Assembly (NCBI GenBank): GCA_001910725.1
Contig: MJGA01000006.1
Coordinates: forward strand, 806,001 to 870,000
Length of the DNA stretch: 64,000 nucleotides
DNA from: Phanerodontia chrysosporium
Taxonomy: Eukaryota > Basidiomycota > Agaricomycetes > Polyporales > Phanerochaetaceae
Direction: 5' to 3'
Of the stretch, positions 40,273 to 51,049 are shown one piece after another. Under the pieces are notes generated by a model. The model was not told where the DNA came from. It saw only the letters and a program-made list of their open reading frames with translations, and ran no database searches. A program made the translations under genes and the position numbers. Positions within the stretch are counted from its first letter, which is position 1. The number at the start of each line of letters is the position of its first letter.

Positions 40273-40608
40273 TGTAAGAGTCTGAATACGTGTATTGACG
40301 ACTTGAGCTCAGGCCTCAAGTGTAGCGCGAGTACAGAAGACTTGGACTCAGGCTCCAAGTGTAGCAATAGATAACTAGACGAGAGTACAAGAGGAGAAGC
40401 TGAAGAAAAGAGTACAGAGAGGTAGTCCTTATATACTCTAACCCAGGCCTGCTACCAGGAGGGAACAACGAGGCATAGGCTACCAGTCAGTGTGAGTCAT
40501 AATGAATCAAGGGATGAAACATGATGAAAGAGAAGGTGAAACATGTAAGAGAAATGGAGGATCAAATAAATCAGCATAGCCTTGCACAGCCATATCCCAA
40601 CTGTAACA
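40273..40608 (-). repeat. gypsy-B 3' LTR
   Basis: 336 bp, nearly identical to 48074-48410; it abuts the target-site duplication CTTAC. Confidence 0.93.
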
Positions 40609-40647
40609 TTACGTCCCCGTCCACGGTCGAGCTCCGTCGAGACCGAC

Positions 40648-42006
40648 TTACTGCGTGATACACTCCGGAGGCAGATCGGAGTCTGTCGAAGTGAAGCCGT
40701 TGCCGGGGGCATCCGCGTTATGAGGAGTTGTATCTCGAGGTGTATACGGAGGTGGAACGATGGTGGGTTCGTCGTTGGAGATACGAGCACGACGGTCGCG
40801 ACGATGTTGACGACGAGATGGGGTATTTGTGTTGCTGTTGGGTGATACCTCATTGAACGACCATCCCCGAGTGGGGCGAGTCTCCCGATAGAGAGGAGCC
40901 CAGACCCTCTGGTTGTACTGAGGGCGGCGAGGAAGGGGTTCGGTGCGATGAGCTGTCTGGGAGCGAAAATGGAGTCGTTCGCCATATTGCACGTGTCCGA
41001 TGTTAGGATCGAAGTACGTGTTCCAGACTCCGTCTACCATTTCCACGATGTGGTCGTCTTGTTCTGCAAGAGTGGCGACGAGAAGTTCTTGCTCTCGTTG
41101 AGCATCGTAGAGGTGGTTGAGCTGATCGCGGATTCGTCGGGCCATTCGGACGAGGCGTGGGGCGGCTGTGGATTGGAGCTGTTGGATAAGGTCACCGACA
41201 GCATCTCGGGTGTTGTCGGTGATGCGTTGGACGTGGATGGTGGCAAGAGCGTAGTTTGCAAATACCGCGCAGGTAGTCGTCGCTCCCTCTTGGAACGCCG
41301 TGGAGCGGAGTGCGTCTCGGGTGACAGGGTGGTACTGGATGTTGTTGAGGCGTTCTCGAAACTGGGGCCAGTCGCGTTCTGCGGCGAGCTGTTCTTCGTA
41401 GGCATGATTGGCGAAGTGCCTGACGGTAACGCCATTCCAGGTCCTTTCTCCATGTTGTCCTGTGACCCTTTCGTGCCAGTCTCCTTCGACGTACCAGGGT
41501 CTGTCTTCGACGAGGGTGTCGGAGTTAGAGGTTGCGGACTTTTGGCTTTCGCCTGGGAGCTCCTGGACGTCAGGGTCTTGGGCATTTGGCTCGGAGGGTG
41601 GTTCTTCTCGGATGGGTTCCTCGTCAACGTCTCCCCTTCTGTCTTCTTCGGCCAGGCGGAGGACCTCAGGGAGGGACGATCCGATGAGTTCTCGGATGCG
41701 TTCTTGGGCCTCCCACGCGATGATCCGTCGTTCGACCTCGTCGTCGAAGGCGAGCTGGGATTTGGTGCACCATTCGAGGATGATCTTCCAGAGATCATTT
41801 CGCTCGTTGGGAGTGGGGTTATTGTTGAGCCAGTCGTTGATGGTGATGTCGATGTTGCGGGTGTAAACGTGGTCAGTGAAGTCGTCTGGGAGGAGTTGGC
41901 TGAGGGCGAGGAGTCGGTCGTCGTTGGTGATGGGGATGGTGTCGCTGCCCATGAGGGTAGCGAGGGCCTGGATGCGCTGGTAGGTGGAAGAGAAGTTGGT
42001 CGACAT
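40648..42006 (-). CDS. gypsy-B ORF3
   Basis: 452-aa ORF, same length and start as gypsy-A ORF3, overlapping the pol tail in another frame. Most differences from copy A are conservative (I/V, N/D, F/Y). No membrane segment, signal peptide or known motif was recognised. Confidence 0.7.
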   Translation of the reverse strand: MSTNFSSTYQRIQALATLMGSDTIPITNDDRLLALSQLLPDDFTDHVYTRNIDITINDWLNNNPTPNERNDLWKIILEWCTKSQLAFDDEVERRIIAWEAQERIRELIGSSLPEVLRLAEEDRRGDVDEEPIREEPPSEPNAQDPDVQELPGESQKSATSNSDTLVEDRPWYVEGDWHERVTGQHGERTWNGVTVRHFANHAYEEQLAAERDWPQFRERLNNIQYHPVTRDALRSTAFQEGATTTCAVFANYALATIHVQRITDNTRDAVGDLIQQLQSTAAPRLVRMARRIRDQLNHLYDAQREQELLVATLAEQDDHIVEMVDGVWNTYFDPNIGHVQYGERLHFRSQTAHRTEPLPRRPQYNQRVWAPLYRETRPTRGWSFNEVSPNSNTNTPSRRQHRRDRRARISNDEPTIVPPPYTPRDTTPHNADAPGNGFTSTDSDLPPECITQ

Positions 42007-45000
42007 TGTGAGGGGTTTGTAGAGGCGGTTGTACTTGTAGTTGAGGTTGTAGAGCGAGGTCGCTGCTGACCATGAAGCCTGGGGTGTCTGCTTTTATATT
42101 CTTCGAGTAGCTCCTTAGCGTTCTCGAGATGAGACTCCGGTTCCCATGAGTTTTCCGCCGTTGGTTGGTCTTTCCACCTGATGAGGTAACGTCTTCCGTT
42201 GCCCCAGGGACGATCCGCCAAAATGGCTTCAACTTCGTACTCCTCGTGACCATCGATAAGGTCAGGAGGGGGGTTCAGGAAGTTTTTTCCATGCTGCGGT
42301 GTCTCATGATACGGAGATAGAAGCGAAGCATGTACCACGGGGTGAATCTTCATGGTCTTGGGAAGCGCCAACTTGTACACGAGGCGCGATAAGACCTTGG
42401 CTATCTTGAAGGGTCCGTGCCTCTTGGGAGCCAACTTCTTGAAGGGGTAACCGTCGTCGTGATGAGTCATTTCCAACCAGACCTTCTGACCTTCTTTGAA
42501 AGGTTGGAAATGCCGGCAGACCCGGGTAGCCATTTGCGCCGTGGCATAATCTAACGCGGCTCCTGCTTCTTCTTGTGCCCTTTGTCGCCTTCTGAACCAT
42601 TCTTGAATAGAAGGGACTTTGGACTTGGCGAATTGTGTGGGTAGCGCCATTGGGTGAGAGCCGTACATAAGGAAGAAGGGAGAATGGTGGGTCGCCAAGT
42701 GTTCCCGATTGTTGAAGGCAAACTCCATATTCGTTACGAAGTCTGCCCAATCATGCGGGTGGTTGGAGCAGAAGATCCGCAGGTAGGATTCGATTTCGCG
42801 GTTGACACGTTCTGTTTCACCATCGGTTTGAGGGTGATATGGTGTACTCAGGCGTTGCTCTGTTCCCGTGAGTCTCCATAATTCCCGCATGACTTGCGAG
42901 TCAAACTGTGGTCCCCTATCCGATAGAAATACACTTGGCATCCCGAAGCGACGAAAAACTTGATTATGGTAGTTTGTGGCGGTCGTTATTGCATCGATTT
43001 TTTCGGTGCAAGGGATAAGGATTACCCCCTTCGTAGAATCGTGGTCGACCACGACCATCAGAGCTGAATAGCCGCGGGATACAGGGAGGTGAGTGATGAA
43101 GTCACAGGTGACGAAAGCAAAAGGGCGAGATCGGTGCGTGGCCTTGATCGGTTGCAGCGGCGGTTTCGTGGGATGCGTGTTGACTTTCATTTGTTGACAG
43201 GTAGCGCAACCTTGCACGTATGCAGCGACAAAGGAGCGCATCCCTGGCCAGTAAAAGTCCCGGTCAATGAGTTCAGCTGTTTTATACCTTCCCGGATGGC
43301 CAGTTATAGGGGAATCGTGATAAAGGTGTGTTACTTGGCGTCGGAGTTGAAGGTCAGATGGAACATAACATTTATCGCGGTAGAAGATGAGGCCATCTTC
43401 AAATGACCAGTCATCTCGTGTAGTTCGCCCAGGGAAAGGGAGGTGAGTGCTGTTTAGTGCTGCAATGACTGTGTTGGCAAAAGGGTCGTCTTCTGTGAGA
43501 CGTCGAATATCCCTTCGGAGGTTGTCGTCAAATGGGTGGTGCATAGGAGAGATTGAATGGTCGGTACTTGTGAGGAGGTCAGTTGCCATGTGCAAAGATC
43601 GAATGCGAGTGGTTTGAAATACTGAGTCAGGGAGAAGAATAATATTGATGTTGTCGTCCGCGGTGTGAGTAGGGAAACGATTGCGGGTCATGGCGTCTGC
43701 TTGAACTAGTTGAGACCCGGGGCAATGATGAAGTGTGTAATTGAATTGCGAAAGGAATAGATGCCATCGTGCTTGCCGTCGGTTAAGTCGTCGTGGCGAA
43801 CGGAAATAAGTTAGATTCTTATGATCAGTTAGGATGCGAATTGGGTGGTATGCTCCATGTAGATAATGGCGCCATGCCTCTAGGGCGCGGATAATTGCCA
43901 AGAGTTCTCTGTCGTAGATTTCGTAGTTCCGTTCCGCTGGTAATAGGGATTGGGAAAGGTATGCGACGGGGTGCCATTCTCCATTTTCATCTTGCTGACG
44001 TAGTACCGCTGCGGTCGCCACAAGGGAAGCGTCGCATTCGATGACGAAGGGTTTAGTGGTGTCCGGAGTGAGTAGGACGGGTGCCGTGGTAAACCGTCTT
44101 TTCAATTCATCGAAGGCTTGTTGGCATTCCGTAGTCCAGTTGAACGGTGCGTCCTTCTTTGTGAGGTCCACGAGTGGGCGTGCAATATCAGAGTAATGGT
44201 CTATGAATCTTCGGTAGAAATTTCCGAAGCCCAGGAATCCTCGCACTTGCTTTACGGTAGTGGGAACTGGCCATTCTAGGACCCCCTTGACTTTGACGGG
44301 GTCCATTGAAACATTATTGAATGATACAATCATTCCCAAAAATTCGACCGATTCGACGTCGAAGGCACATTTTTCAGGTTTGACGAAGAGGTCGTTTTCC
44401 CGGAGTCTTCTTATGACGCGAATTGTCTTTTCCTGGATGTCTTGACTGTCGTGTCCGCAGATTAGAATGTCGTCCATGTAGATTTGTAACCATCCTTCGC
44501 CTAGCATGTCCTTGAAGATGTCGTTCATCATTGCCTGGAATGTAGCCGGTGAGTTGCACAGCCCGAAGAACATAACCGTGGGTTCAAACAGCCCTCTACT
44601 TGTCTTGAAGGCTGCCTTCCACTGGTCTCCATCTTTAATCCTGACATTGTTGTAGCCTGATCGTAGGTCCATCTTTGTAAACCGTCTGAACCCTTTGATC
44701 TTGTCGAGGAGTTCGGAGATGAGTGGTAGCGGGTATACGTTCTTGATGGTCCCTCGTTTAGATATCTGTAATCTTGGCATGGTCGCAGACTGCCATCCTT
44801 CTTTCCTACGAAGAAGAATGGTGATGCCATTGGAGACTTGCTTGGCCGGATATACCCTTTGCGTAGGTTTTCATCGATAAACTCATTCATCTTCTCCTCT
44901 TCCAACGGCGATAATGGGTACACTTTGCAGTCTCGGGGGATGAAATCTGGCTTGAGGTCAATGGCATGATCGTATGGTCTTGATTCTGGGAAGCGTTCAG

Positions 45001-46255
45001 CTGCCTTTTTCTCGAAGACTTCCTTGAATTCATCAAGGTAGTCTGGAATGTAGGCTGCTTTCTTCTGCGATCCTTCCTCCTGTGCTAATGTCATTGCCGG
45101 ATTGACCTTTGCGTTGATGTACAGGTCGTGAATTGCTTGTGCGGTTGTGGTTTCAATGGCGCGAACCCATACTTCATGTTTGCCTGGTGTGTATGCTAGC
45201 ACGAAGTCTTCTGTCACTTCTTCATCCTGGTTAACGTAGTCGGATGAGGTGACTTGGAATTGTGGAGGGCATTCAGGATGGGTCGCCATGCGTATTGCAC
45301 CTATCGTGACGTGTAGAAGCCGTTGAAAAGACGGTCCCAAACCAGTGGACCCAAAGCCTTTGTTTCCTCGGGTGGTTTGCGTGAGGTTAGTGACTTCCTT
45401 GACCTCTGGTTGCATAATCCTTTCTAGGATTATTTGCGCAATTCTATCCCCAGGTTGTACTTGGAATGGTTCCTTGGTGTTGTTGACCAGTATGACCATG
45501 ATTTCGCCTGTGTAATCTCGGTCTACCACTCCCGCGGCAACGTCGATTCCCTTTGATGCTAGCCTGCTTCTTGGAGCTATGCGAGCGTATGTGCCAGCGG
45601 GAGGAGTGATCTTTAGTCCTGTCCGGACCTTCATGCGACTCCATGGTGGAATGACGATTGACTCGGCAGAGGAGATATCGTATCCAGCTGCTTCGTCACT
45701 TCCTCTAGTTGGAAGTGTTCCTCCACCTCGTTCGACTAATAAATGTGTGCGTAGAAGGGCCTCTTCTTCCTGTGTGGCTACTTGTATGATTCGTCCTTCT
45801 GGATCGGCTTCGTCGTCAATGAGAATTGTTCGGGGGGTGAAGTCGATCAAGCCTGTTTTCCAATTAATCCTTGGATTATGCTTTTGCAGCCAGTCAAATC
45901 CAAGGATTAATTCTTGTTTCCCTAGATGGGTGACGAGAAGTCGTTCCTTCATGGTCTTGCCCTTGATTACCATTTCGGCGTTAACGTAGTTTCTGATGTT
46001 CCCTATCCTGTTTGGTGTTCCGTCGACATTGTATACTGCTATTGGTTTCTCCATTGGATGTTCTTGTAACCCGAGCTTTCGTACCAGAGATCGGTCGATG
46101 AACTTGCCCTGCGCGCCCGAATCGATGAGAGCCTTCGTGGTTCTGGCATTTGTACTCGTTCTGATGGTGACAGGAATATTTATCGATTGCGCTTGCATAT
46201 CTGCCACCAATACAGAATGAATCGAGTATCTCTGAGGAGTGACAGCCGGCGTCAT
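41034..46255 (-). pseudogene. gypsy-B Pol, frameshifted at the start of RT
   Basis: Same domain order as gypsy-A Pol. The N-terminal part (46255 down to about 44755) has protease and the full dUTPase, and reads to QDYRYLNEG. There one G is missing compared with gypsy-A (GAGGGACC against GAGGGGACC, near 44751-44753), which truncates that frame at 44528. The rest of RT (YMDD intact), RNase H, integrase and chromodomain continues in the other frame from 44780 to 41034. One copy-specific change in dUTPase motif 2 is PRSRLA for PRSGLA, replacing a normally invariant Gly. The element cannot make a full Pol unless the frameshift is suppressed. Confidence 0.9.
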
Positions 46256-46263
46256 CCTCTTAG

Positions 46264-47694
46264 TTAAAAATCCTTCTGAGTCTCCGTGGTCTCATTGTCA
46301 TTGGTCTTCGAGCGCGTTGAATAATAGCGAGTGGCGAGTTCGTCGAATTGCTGCATGGACAAGGCCATGACAGCATTGATGTCAACTTGGTTCGTGTTAG
46401 AGGTTCCTTCGTTGGTTTCGTCCTTTCCTTCGACTTGTGTTGCCCTGATCTGGGTTCGGTTGTTGCCCCGGTTTGACGTAAATTGGCGTGTGAATCCGCC
46501 TCGTCCAGGGTTGTTCCTTCCTTGTCCACGCCCGTTGCCTTGTTCGTTCTGCTCTTGGTTACGGCGTGAAGCTCGGCATTCTCGTGCAATGTGCCCTTCT
46601 CGTCTACAATTGTAGCACTTGACTCCAGTCTTCCTGGTGGTGATGGCGTCGATCTCCATTGCATTGGGATCAGGAGTGGACGTAGTGTTGGAGTTGAAAG
46701 TGGTGGAATGATTGGAGTAGTGCGTGTGGTCTTTACGCTGCCGGATTGATTTGACAATGCGTCTTCTATTGTCGATGATGAGGGCGTGATTCTGCCAAAG
46801 GGATAGAGGGGCGTGATCCGGCACAACGAGGAGGAGTTTGTCGACGAGTTTATGATCGAGGGCGCGTACATATTGTTGCGCCATGGATTCATCAGCGTCG
46901 GGGTTAATGACACCTGCTTCGGCGAGAAGGGTATTGAATTCCACATTGAATTCGTGGACGGATCTGTCGCCTTGCATAATGGCATGGAGCCTGCTCATAG
47001 CTTCCGCTCTGGGATCTGGTGATTGGTATGTGTCGAGGAAGTCTACCTTGTGCTTGTCCCATGTGGGGAATCCACTGAGTAAGTAGATTCGCTCTCGCAT
47101 GGTGGCCCATCGTCTAGGGTACTTCTTTCCTTCGTCCTTCATTCTTGAGTCGAAGTAGCGGATCTTGGATTCGTCGGTGGGGAACTTGGAGGCTTTGGCT
47201 CTAAAGTACATCTCGCATTGGTGGACGAAGTCGCGAGCCTTCTCGGCTTCCCCAGTGAATTCTTCCGGAGGTGTCATCTGTTCGTCTTGTGGTACGAGGG
47301 CCCGTATTGCCGCTGTGAAGGCTGCTAAGACGTTCTGGTCGAGGTTGGATGGAGGTTGCGGTCCGTTGCCTCCTCCTCCTGGGGAATTGCCTCCTCCTCC
47401 TCCTGGCGGATTGCCTCCTCCTCCTGGAGGATTACCTCCTCCTCCTCCTCCTGAGGGGTTGCTTCCACTTCCTTGGCCGAGGTTTCCGTAGTGTGTGAAC
47501 CATGTTCCGCTCGAGTTCGCGGCCTGGTTTATGGCTTGTTGGAATAGTGCGACGGATATGCCATTAGGGTTTCCCTGAAACCCGACTCGTTGTGCCACTG
47601 CTGCGAGTAATTGTTCGACGGGTAAATCGTCGAGGTTCTGTATCGTGTTTGTCTCTTGGTGTGTTTCGGTTTCCAGCTGTGTTTCGGTGGCCAT
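46264..47694 (-). CDS. gypsy-B Gag (intact)
   Basis: 476-aa Gag with the same Gly-rich linker, capsid region and CCHC knuckle (CYNCRREGHIAREC) as gypsy-A. It keeps the ancestral C-terminus: an Arg/Gly-rich stretch (PGRGGFTRQFTSNRG) and an acidic tail ending TQKDF. The stop lies 8 nt before the pol ATG (46255), an arrangement suited to termination-reinitiation. The open, ATG-free frame upstream of gag (47695 to about 48069) matches that of gypsy-A. Confidence 0.9.
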   Translation of the reverse strand: MATETQLETETHQETNTIQNLDDLPVEQLLAAVAQRVGFQGNPNGISVALFQQAINQAANSSGTWFTHYGNLGQGSGSNPSGGGGGGNPPGGGGNPPGGGGGNSPGGGGNGPQPPSNLDQNVLAAFTAAIRALVPQDEQMTPPEEFTGEAEKARDFVHQCEMYFRAKASKFPTDESKIRYFDSRMKDEGKKYPRRWATMRERIYLLSGFPTWDKHKVDFLDTYQSPDPRAEAMSRLHAIMQGDRSVHEFNVEFNTLLAEAGVINPDADESMAQQYVRALDHKLVDKLLLVVPDHAPLSLWQNHALIIDNRRRIVKSIRQRKDHTHYSNHSTTFNSNTTSTPDPNAMEIDAITTRKTGVKCYNCRREGHIARECRASRRNQEQNEQGNGRGQGRNNPGRGGFTRQFTSNRGNNRTQIRATQVEGKDETNEGTSNTNQVDINAVMALSMQQFDELATRYYSTRSKTNDNETTETQKDF

Positions 47695-48061
47695 GTCGGA
47701 TTGTGTGGAGTCAGTGGACGACTGTGTTTCTTCGCTTTCGTCGTGTGCTCTTGCCTCCTGTTCGTCGGAGTATCTCTCGTATTCGTCGATGCTGGGGAAT
47801 CTGCTAATTTGCTGTTCTGTCGGTCGTTCGTGATCTTCTTCAGAGATTTCGTCTTCGGGTGCTGCGTTAAGGTACCTCCAAGGGCACGGTTGTACTTGAC
47901 ACTTGGTCCACTGAAGTCTGTCGCGTTCGTTCTTTCCCCAGTGCTTGTCCTTGATCTGTTTCTTGTGGAATACGTGTGCGCAACTGGCGCACGCTAGCTT
48001 GTCCGTGGTGACTGCGATATTCTGGGCTTGGGCCTTAGGCAGGCCAGCCGATGCGTGTGGG

Positions 48062-48071
48062 AGCTTCTCCT
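48062..48071 (-). promoter_or_regulatory. gypsy-B self-primer-type PBS
   Basis: Coding-strand AGGAGAAGCT two bases after the 5' LTR, complementary to AGCTTCTCCT in the LTR (plus-strand 48193-48202). Conserved with gypsy-A. Confidence 0.7.
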
Positions 48072-48073
48072 AA

Positions 48074-48410
48074 TGTAAGAGTCTGAATACGTGTATTGAC
48101 GACTTGAGCTCAGGCCTCAAGTGTAGCGCGAGTACAGAAGACTTGGACTCAGGCTCCAAGTGTAGCAATAGATAACTAGACGAGAGTACAAGAGGAGAAG
48201 CTGAAGAAAAGAGTACAGAGAGGTAGTCCTTATATACTCTAACCCAGGCCTGCTACCAGGAGGGAACAACGAGGCATAGGCTACCAGTCAGTGTGAGTCA
48301 TAATGAATCAAGGGATGAAACATGATGAAAGAGAAGGTGAAACATGTAAGAGAAACGGGAGGATCAAATAAATCAGCATAGCCTTGCACAGCCATATCCC
48401 AACTGTAACA
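48074..48410 (-). repeat. gypsy-B 5' LTR
   Basis: 337 bp; its TATA box reads TTATATA on the plus strand at 48230-48236. It is followed by the target-site duplication CTTAC at 48411-48415. Confidence 0.93.
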
Positions 48411-48652
48411 CTTACTTCTCCCCCATTCGGAAAGCGTGGGCGGAGGGTGTTTGTATTTGTTTGTCCTCAGGTCTTCACTCTTGCGCGAGGGCTTCATGCC
48501 CTCAAGACAGGGCTGAATGCAGCAAATTTCGAGTTCAGGACCACTTATGCACAACATATAACAGCCTGAGTATGGTGTATGAATGGTCAAGCTACACAAC
48601 TACTGCAGGGATCGGATCGGGGAACATGGCCAAGCAACAATAACTTCGGTAA

Positions 48653-49717
48653 TTAGGAAAATGGAGAGAGTAAGGGAGCTGCCACAGAGCTTGAGGAGCC
48701 AGAGGACGACGAGGTAACAGGAGCCATACATTCTATAGTACGGGAGCGCTTGTTAAGCGGTGACTGCGTTGGGGGACAGGATACACTGCGCTTGGTGCGA
48801 GAAGTGCTGGGCGGAGGCGATGGCAGCGAGAACATCGCAGGCAGTTCGTTCTGTGCATAAATGCGGCGCACTAGAGGTGTCGGGGAGACATGCTGGGCAA
48901 TGCAGGGGCTTGATCCATCAGTCGCAGCACACGAACTGGACGAGGGTGTCCAGCTCGAATCGTCCGGCCGCAGAATGACTTTGAGCCTTGGGGTTCGCTC
49001 CGAAAGGTCGGGTGCTGCACGATAGTCATGCAGGTACGTAGATTGAGCAACACTGGAATTAGATCAAGCATGTTAGGGACTAATGTGGTTCAATGAGACC
49101 AAGGCGTACCTTGTATGCGTTCCTGAATGCCAGTAGTCAGCAATGCCTGCTGACATAGAGTCGTCTGCCCCTTTAGACGGGGTGCTGCCAATATACACAC
49201 ATTAGCAGTGTCCGCAAGAGAGACATGGCACTCACCTAGTAAGTCCTTCCAAAAGCGCTCTATACATGTTGCGCATGTCATCGTCGATTCCTTCATCGTG
49301 CACGTAGTAAACGGCACGTGCAAGGCGGTCGGCTTTGGAAAGGGCACGTCTGGCGGCTTCGAGCTCTTCCTTGATGAGCTGTTGCGCTTGAATGTGCGTA
49401 ACCGAGAACGAGAGGTCCTCAGCCCATCGCAGGTTAATCAGGGCAGTCGTGAGGGCGCTGTCAAGTAGCTTCTCCTTCGTCCAGATATCATTGCCAGGAG
49501 CATGGAAAGACCCAGGCGGTGGGTCACAGCCGCAGCACTTGTGAAGAACAGGAGACATTGCTATGAGCATGGCGGCAGTGCGAGCGGCATCTGTAGACTC
49601 ATGGAGTCTATCCGAGAAGACGAGGTCGGGAATGGCAGCGCTGAGCACAGAGCGAAAGCGTTCCTGGGTTTCCCGATGCACGAGATATTCATCGTACGTC
49701 GGGGGTCCGGAGCACAT
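48653..49717 (-). CDS. Protein of unknown function, 318 aa
   Basis: Three exons (49236-49717, 49110-49184, 48653-49052; 957 nt, in phase). Start chosen at 49717 (MCSGPPTYDEYLVHRETQER); the same frame stays open upstream but runs through a GA/GC microsatellite, more like a 5' UTR. The N-terminal half is helical (AQQLIKEELEAARRALSKAD) with a CCGCDPPP motif; the C-terminal half is Ser/Pro-rich and low complexity (SSSSGSSSSVAAP). No known domain, signal peptide or membrane segment is recognised. It lies just outside the transposon nest and is not obviously part of it. Confidence 0.6.
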
Positions 49718-49747
49718 AGTTGCAGAGTGTAAGCTCAGAGAGACGGC

Positions 49748-49774
49748 GAGAGAGAGAGAGAGAGAGCGCGCGCG
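49748..49774. repeat. (GA)n(GC)n microsatellite
   Basis: An uninterrupted GA run followed by GC repeats about 30-55 bp upstream of the 49717 start codon, so within the promoter or 5' UTR of the unknown gene. Confidence 0.8.
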
Positions 49775-51049
49775 CAGCGGCAATCGCAAGCGTCGACGAA
49801 GGGACTTTTCGTGCGGGTTAATTATCAGGGTCTCATTTGAGGACTTATCATTACCGCGTCGAAACCCAAATCCAAATTGCAAGCTCTCGAAACGCCCGGC
49901 GGTAGCATCTGGGCATATTCTCTGTATCTTACGCAGACGATACACGGAGTACTCGAGGTGGTCATCTGCTGACATCATCTGGTGAGAATGTCTGCATCAT
50001 CGGGAGATGATCGGTGGATGACACGGGAGCATCATTTGGCGTTTTGCGCAGTGTTCGAACCGTGCCGGCAACAAGCATGACGGGGAACCGCGAATTTTAG
50101 AGTGACCATTGGGACCCGCCTAAGGACAGGTACGTGATCGTGCGAAGCGATCCGAATATTCTCTGGAATGTATACTGACGAATCGTTGAGAACTTTCTCA
50201 CAATTCGATATATGCACAGGATCGACTCACGCCCTACTTGCGGATAGCCGGGTCCTGGTTTTAGGCCACTCAGTGTATTCGAACCGGGTCAGCTTCTATA
50301 GCTCATGTGGCGTTTTAAATGATCGGTTCCAGCGGCCCGAAGATACGCCACAATGCTAAATTCCAATGCCAGGCCAGTCTCATCTCGTGTCACGTCGTGG
50401 TATGAAATCCACGATTTTCTTACCCCTCAAGCTCCCAGCACACTTCAAAGGGCTATCTGACATTGAATGGCAGTCAGCGTCTGTTTTTCACGCAGTTTGA
50501 ACATGCATGATTCGACCAAGCCTGTCATAAGGTCCGGGTGGTTCGCCGGTGCGTGGTCCTACTGCGTAGACAACTACCGGTAGCCTAGTGACGCTAAACA
50601 CCGTGCGCATGGCTGAACCTACAGTTATAGTGCACACTACTATAGAAAGATAGATGGAGTCTGGATCAACCTGTCGAAATAATTAGGATGCCTGCGCATG
50701 GCAGTGCGTCATTCCCTCCAAGCCGCTTCACCGATTGACACCGCCTGATTGTGGTGCGTCTTGGCTTCTGTTATGGCTCAGCTCAACTAAGCACTTTGTC
50801 TAGAAGCAAAGGTTGGCGTTGCTCAAGATCATGCAGCACCCGTATGACATGCAATAGCACGAAATTATCTCCCTTAGGCCAGACGAGCAGTCAACCGCAA
50901 GCTACTGGAACAGGCCTCTGCTGCAGTCGTGCTGGCCTCCCTGGTGATGTATGGGTGGGGCTGAAGTACAAAAGCTATATTGGCGATATACGTGAGCAGC
51001 CCAGTAACCCGCTTCCCGTAGCTCCTAGCTCGACACTCCAGCCCCTGCC
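49775..51049. other. Intergenic, head-to-head region upstream of the thaumatin-like gene
   Basis: Between two divergently transcribed genes, so it should hold both promoters. No coding or transposon sequence could be supported. Confidence 0.45.

Larger units (their letters stand above)
40273..48410 (-). mobile_element. gypsy-B: second copy of the gypsy-A family, inverted
   Basis: An 8138-bp element in minus orientation with LTRs at 40273-40608 (336 bp) and 48074-48410 (337 bp, a one-base indel) and target-site duplication CTTAC (40268-40272, 48411-48415). Same organisation as gypsy-A, including self-primer PBS, pre-gag open frame, gag, pol with dUTPase, and ORF3. Gag is intact, but pol has a one-base deletion near 44752. 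The LTR differs from gypsy-A at several positions, so it is a separate insertion. It is placed just upstream of the transposase gene and transcribes toward it. Confidence 0.95.

Noticed and set aside
19182..48410. Gypsy-A and gypsy-B as one segmental inverted duplication
   Set aside because: Target-site duplications differ, LTRs differ at several positions, and flanks are unrelated, so they inserted separately.
18721..48652. CACTA-type terminal inverted repeats for the Tnp2 transposon
   Set aside because: A shared GACGGCGC in the flanks (19150s and 40260s) is short and in direct orientation, so I could not define the ends.
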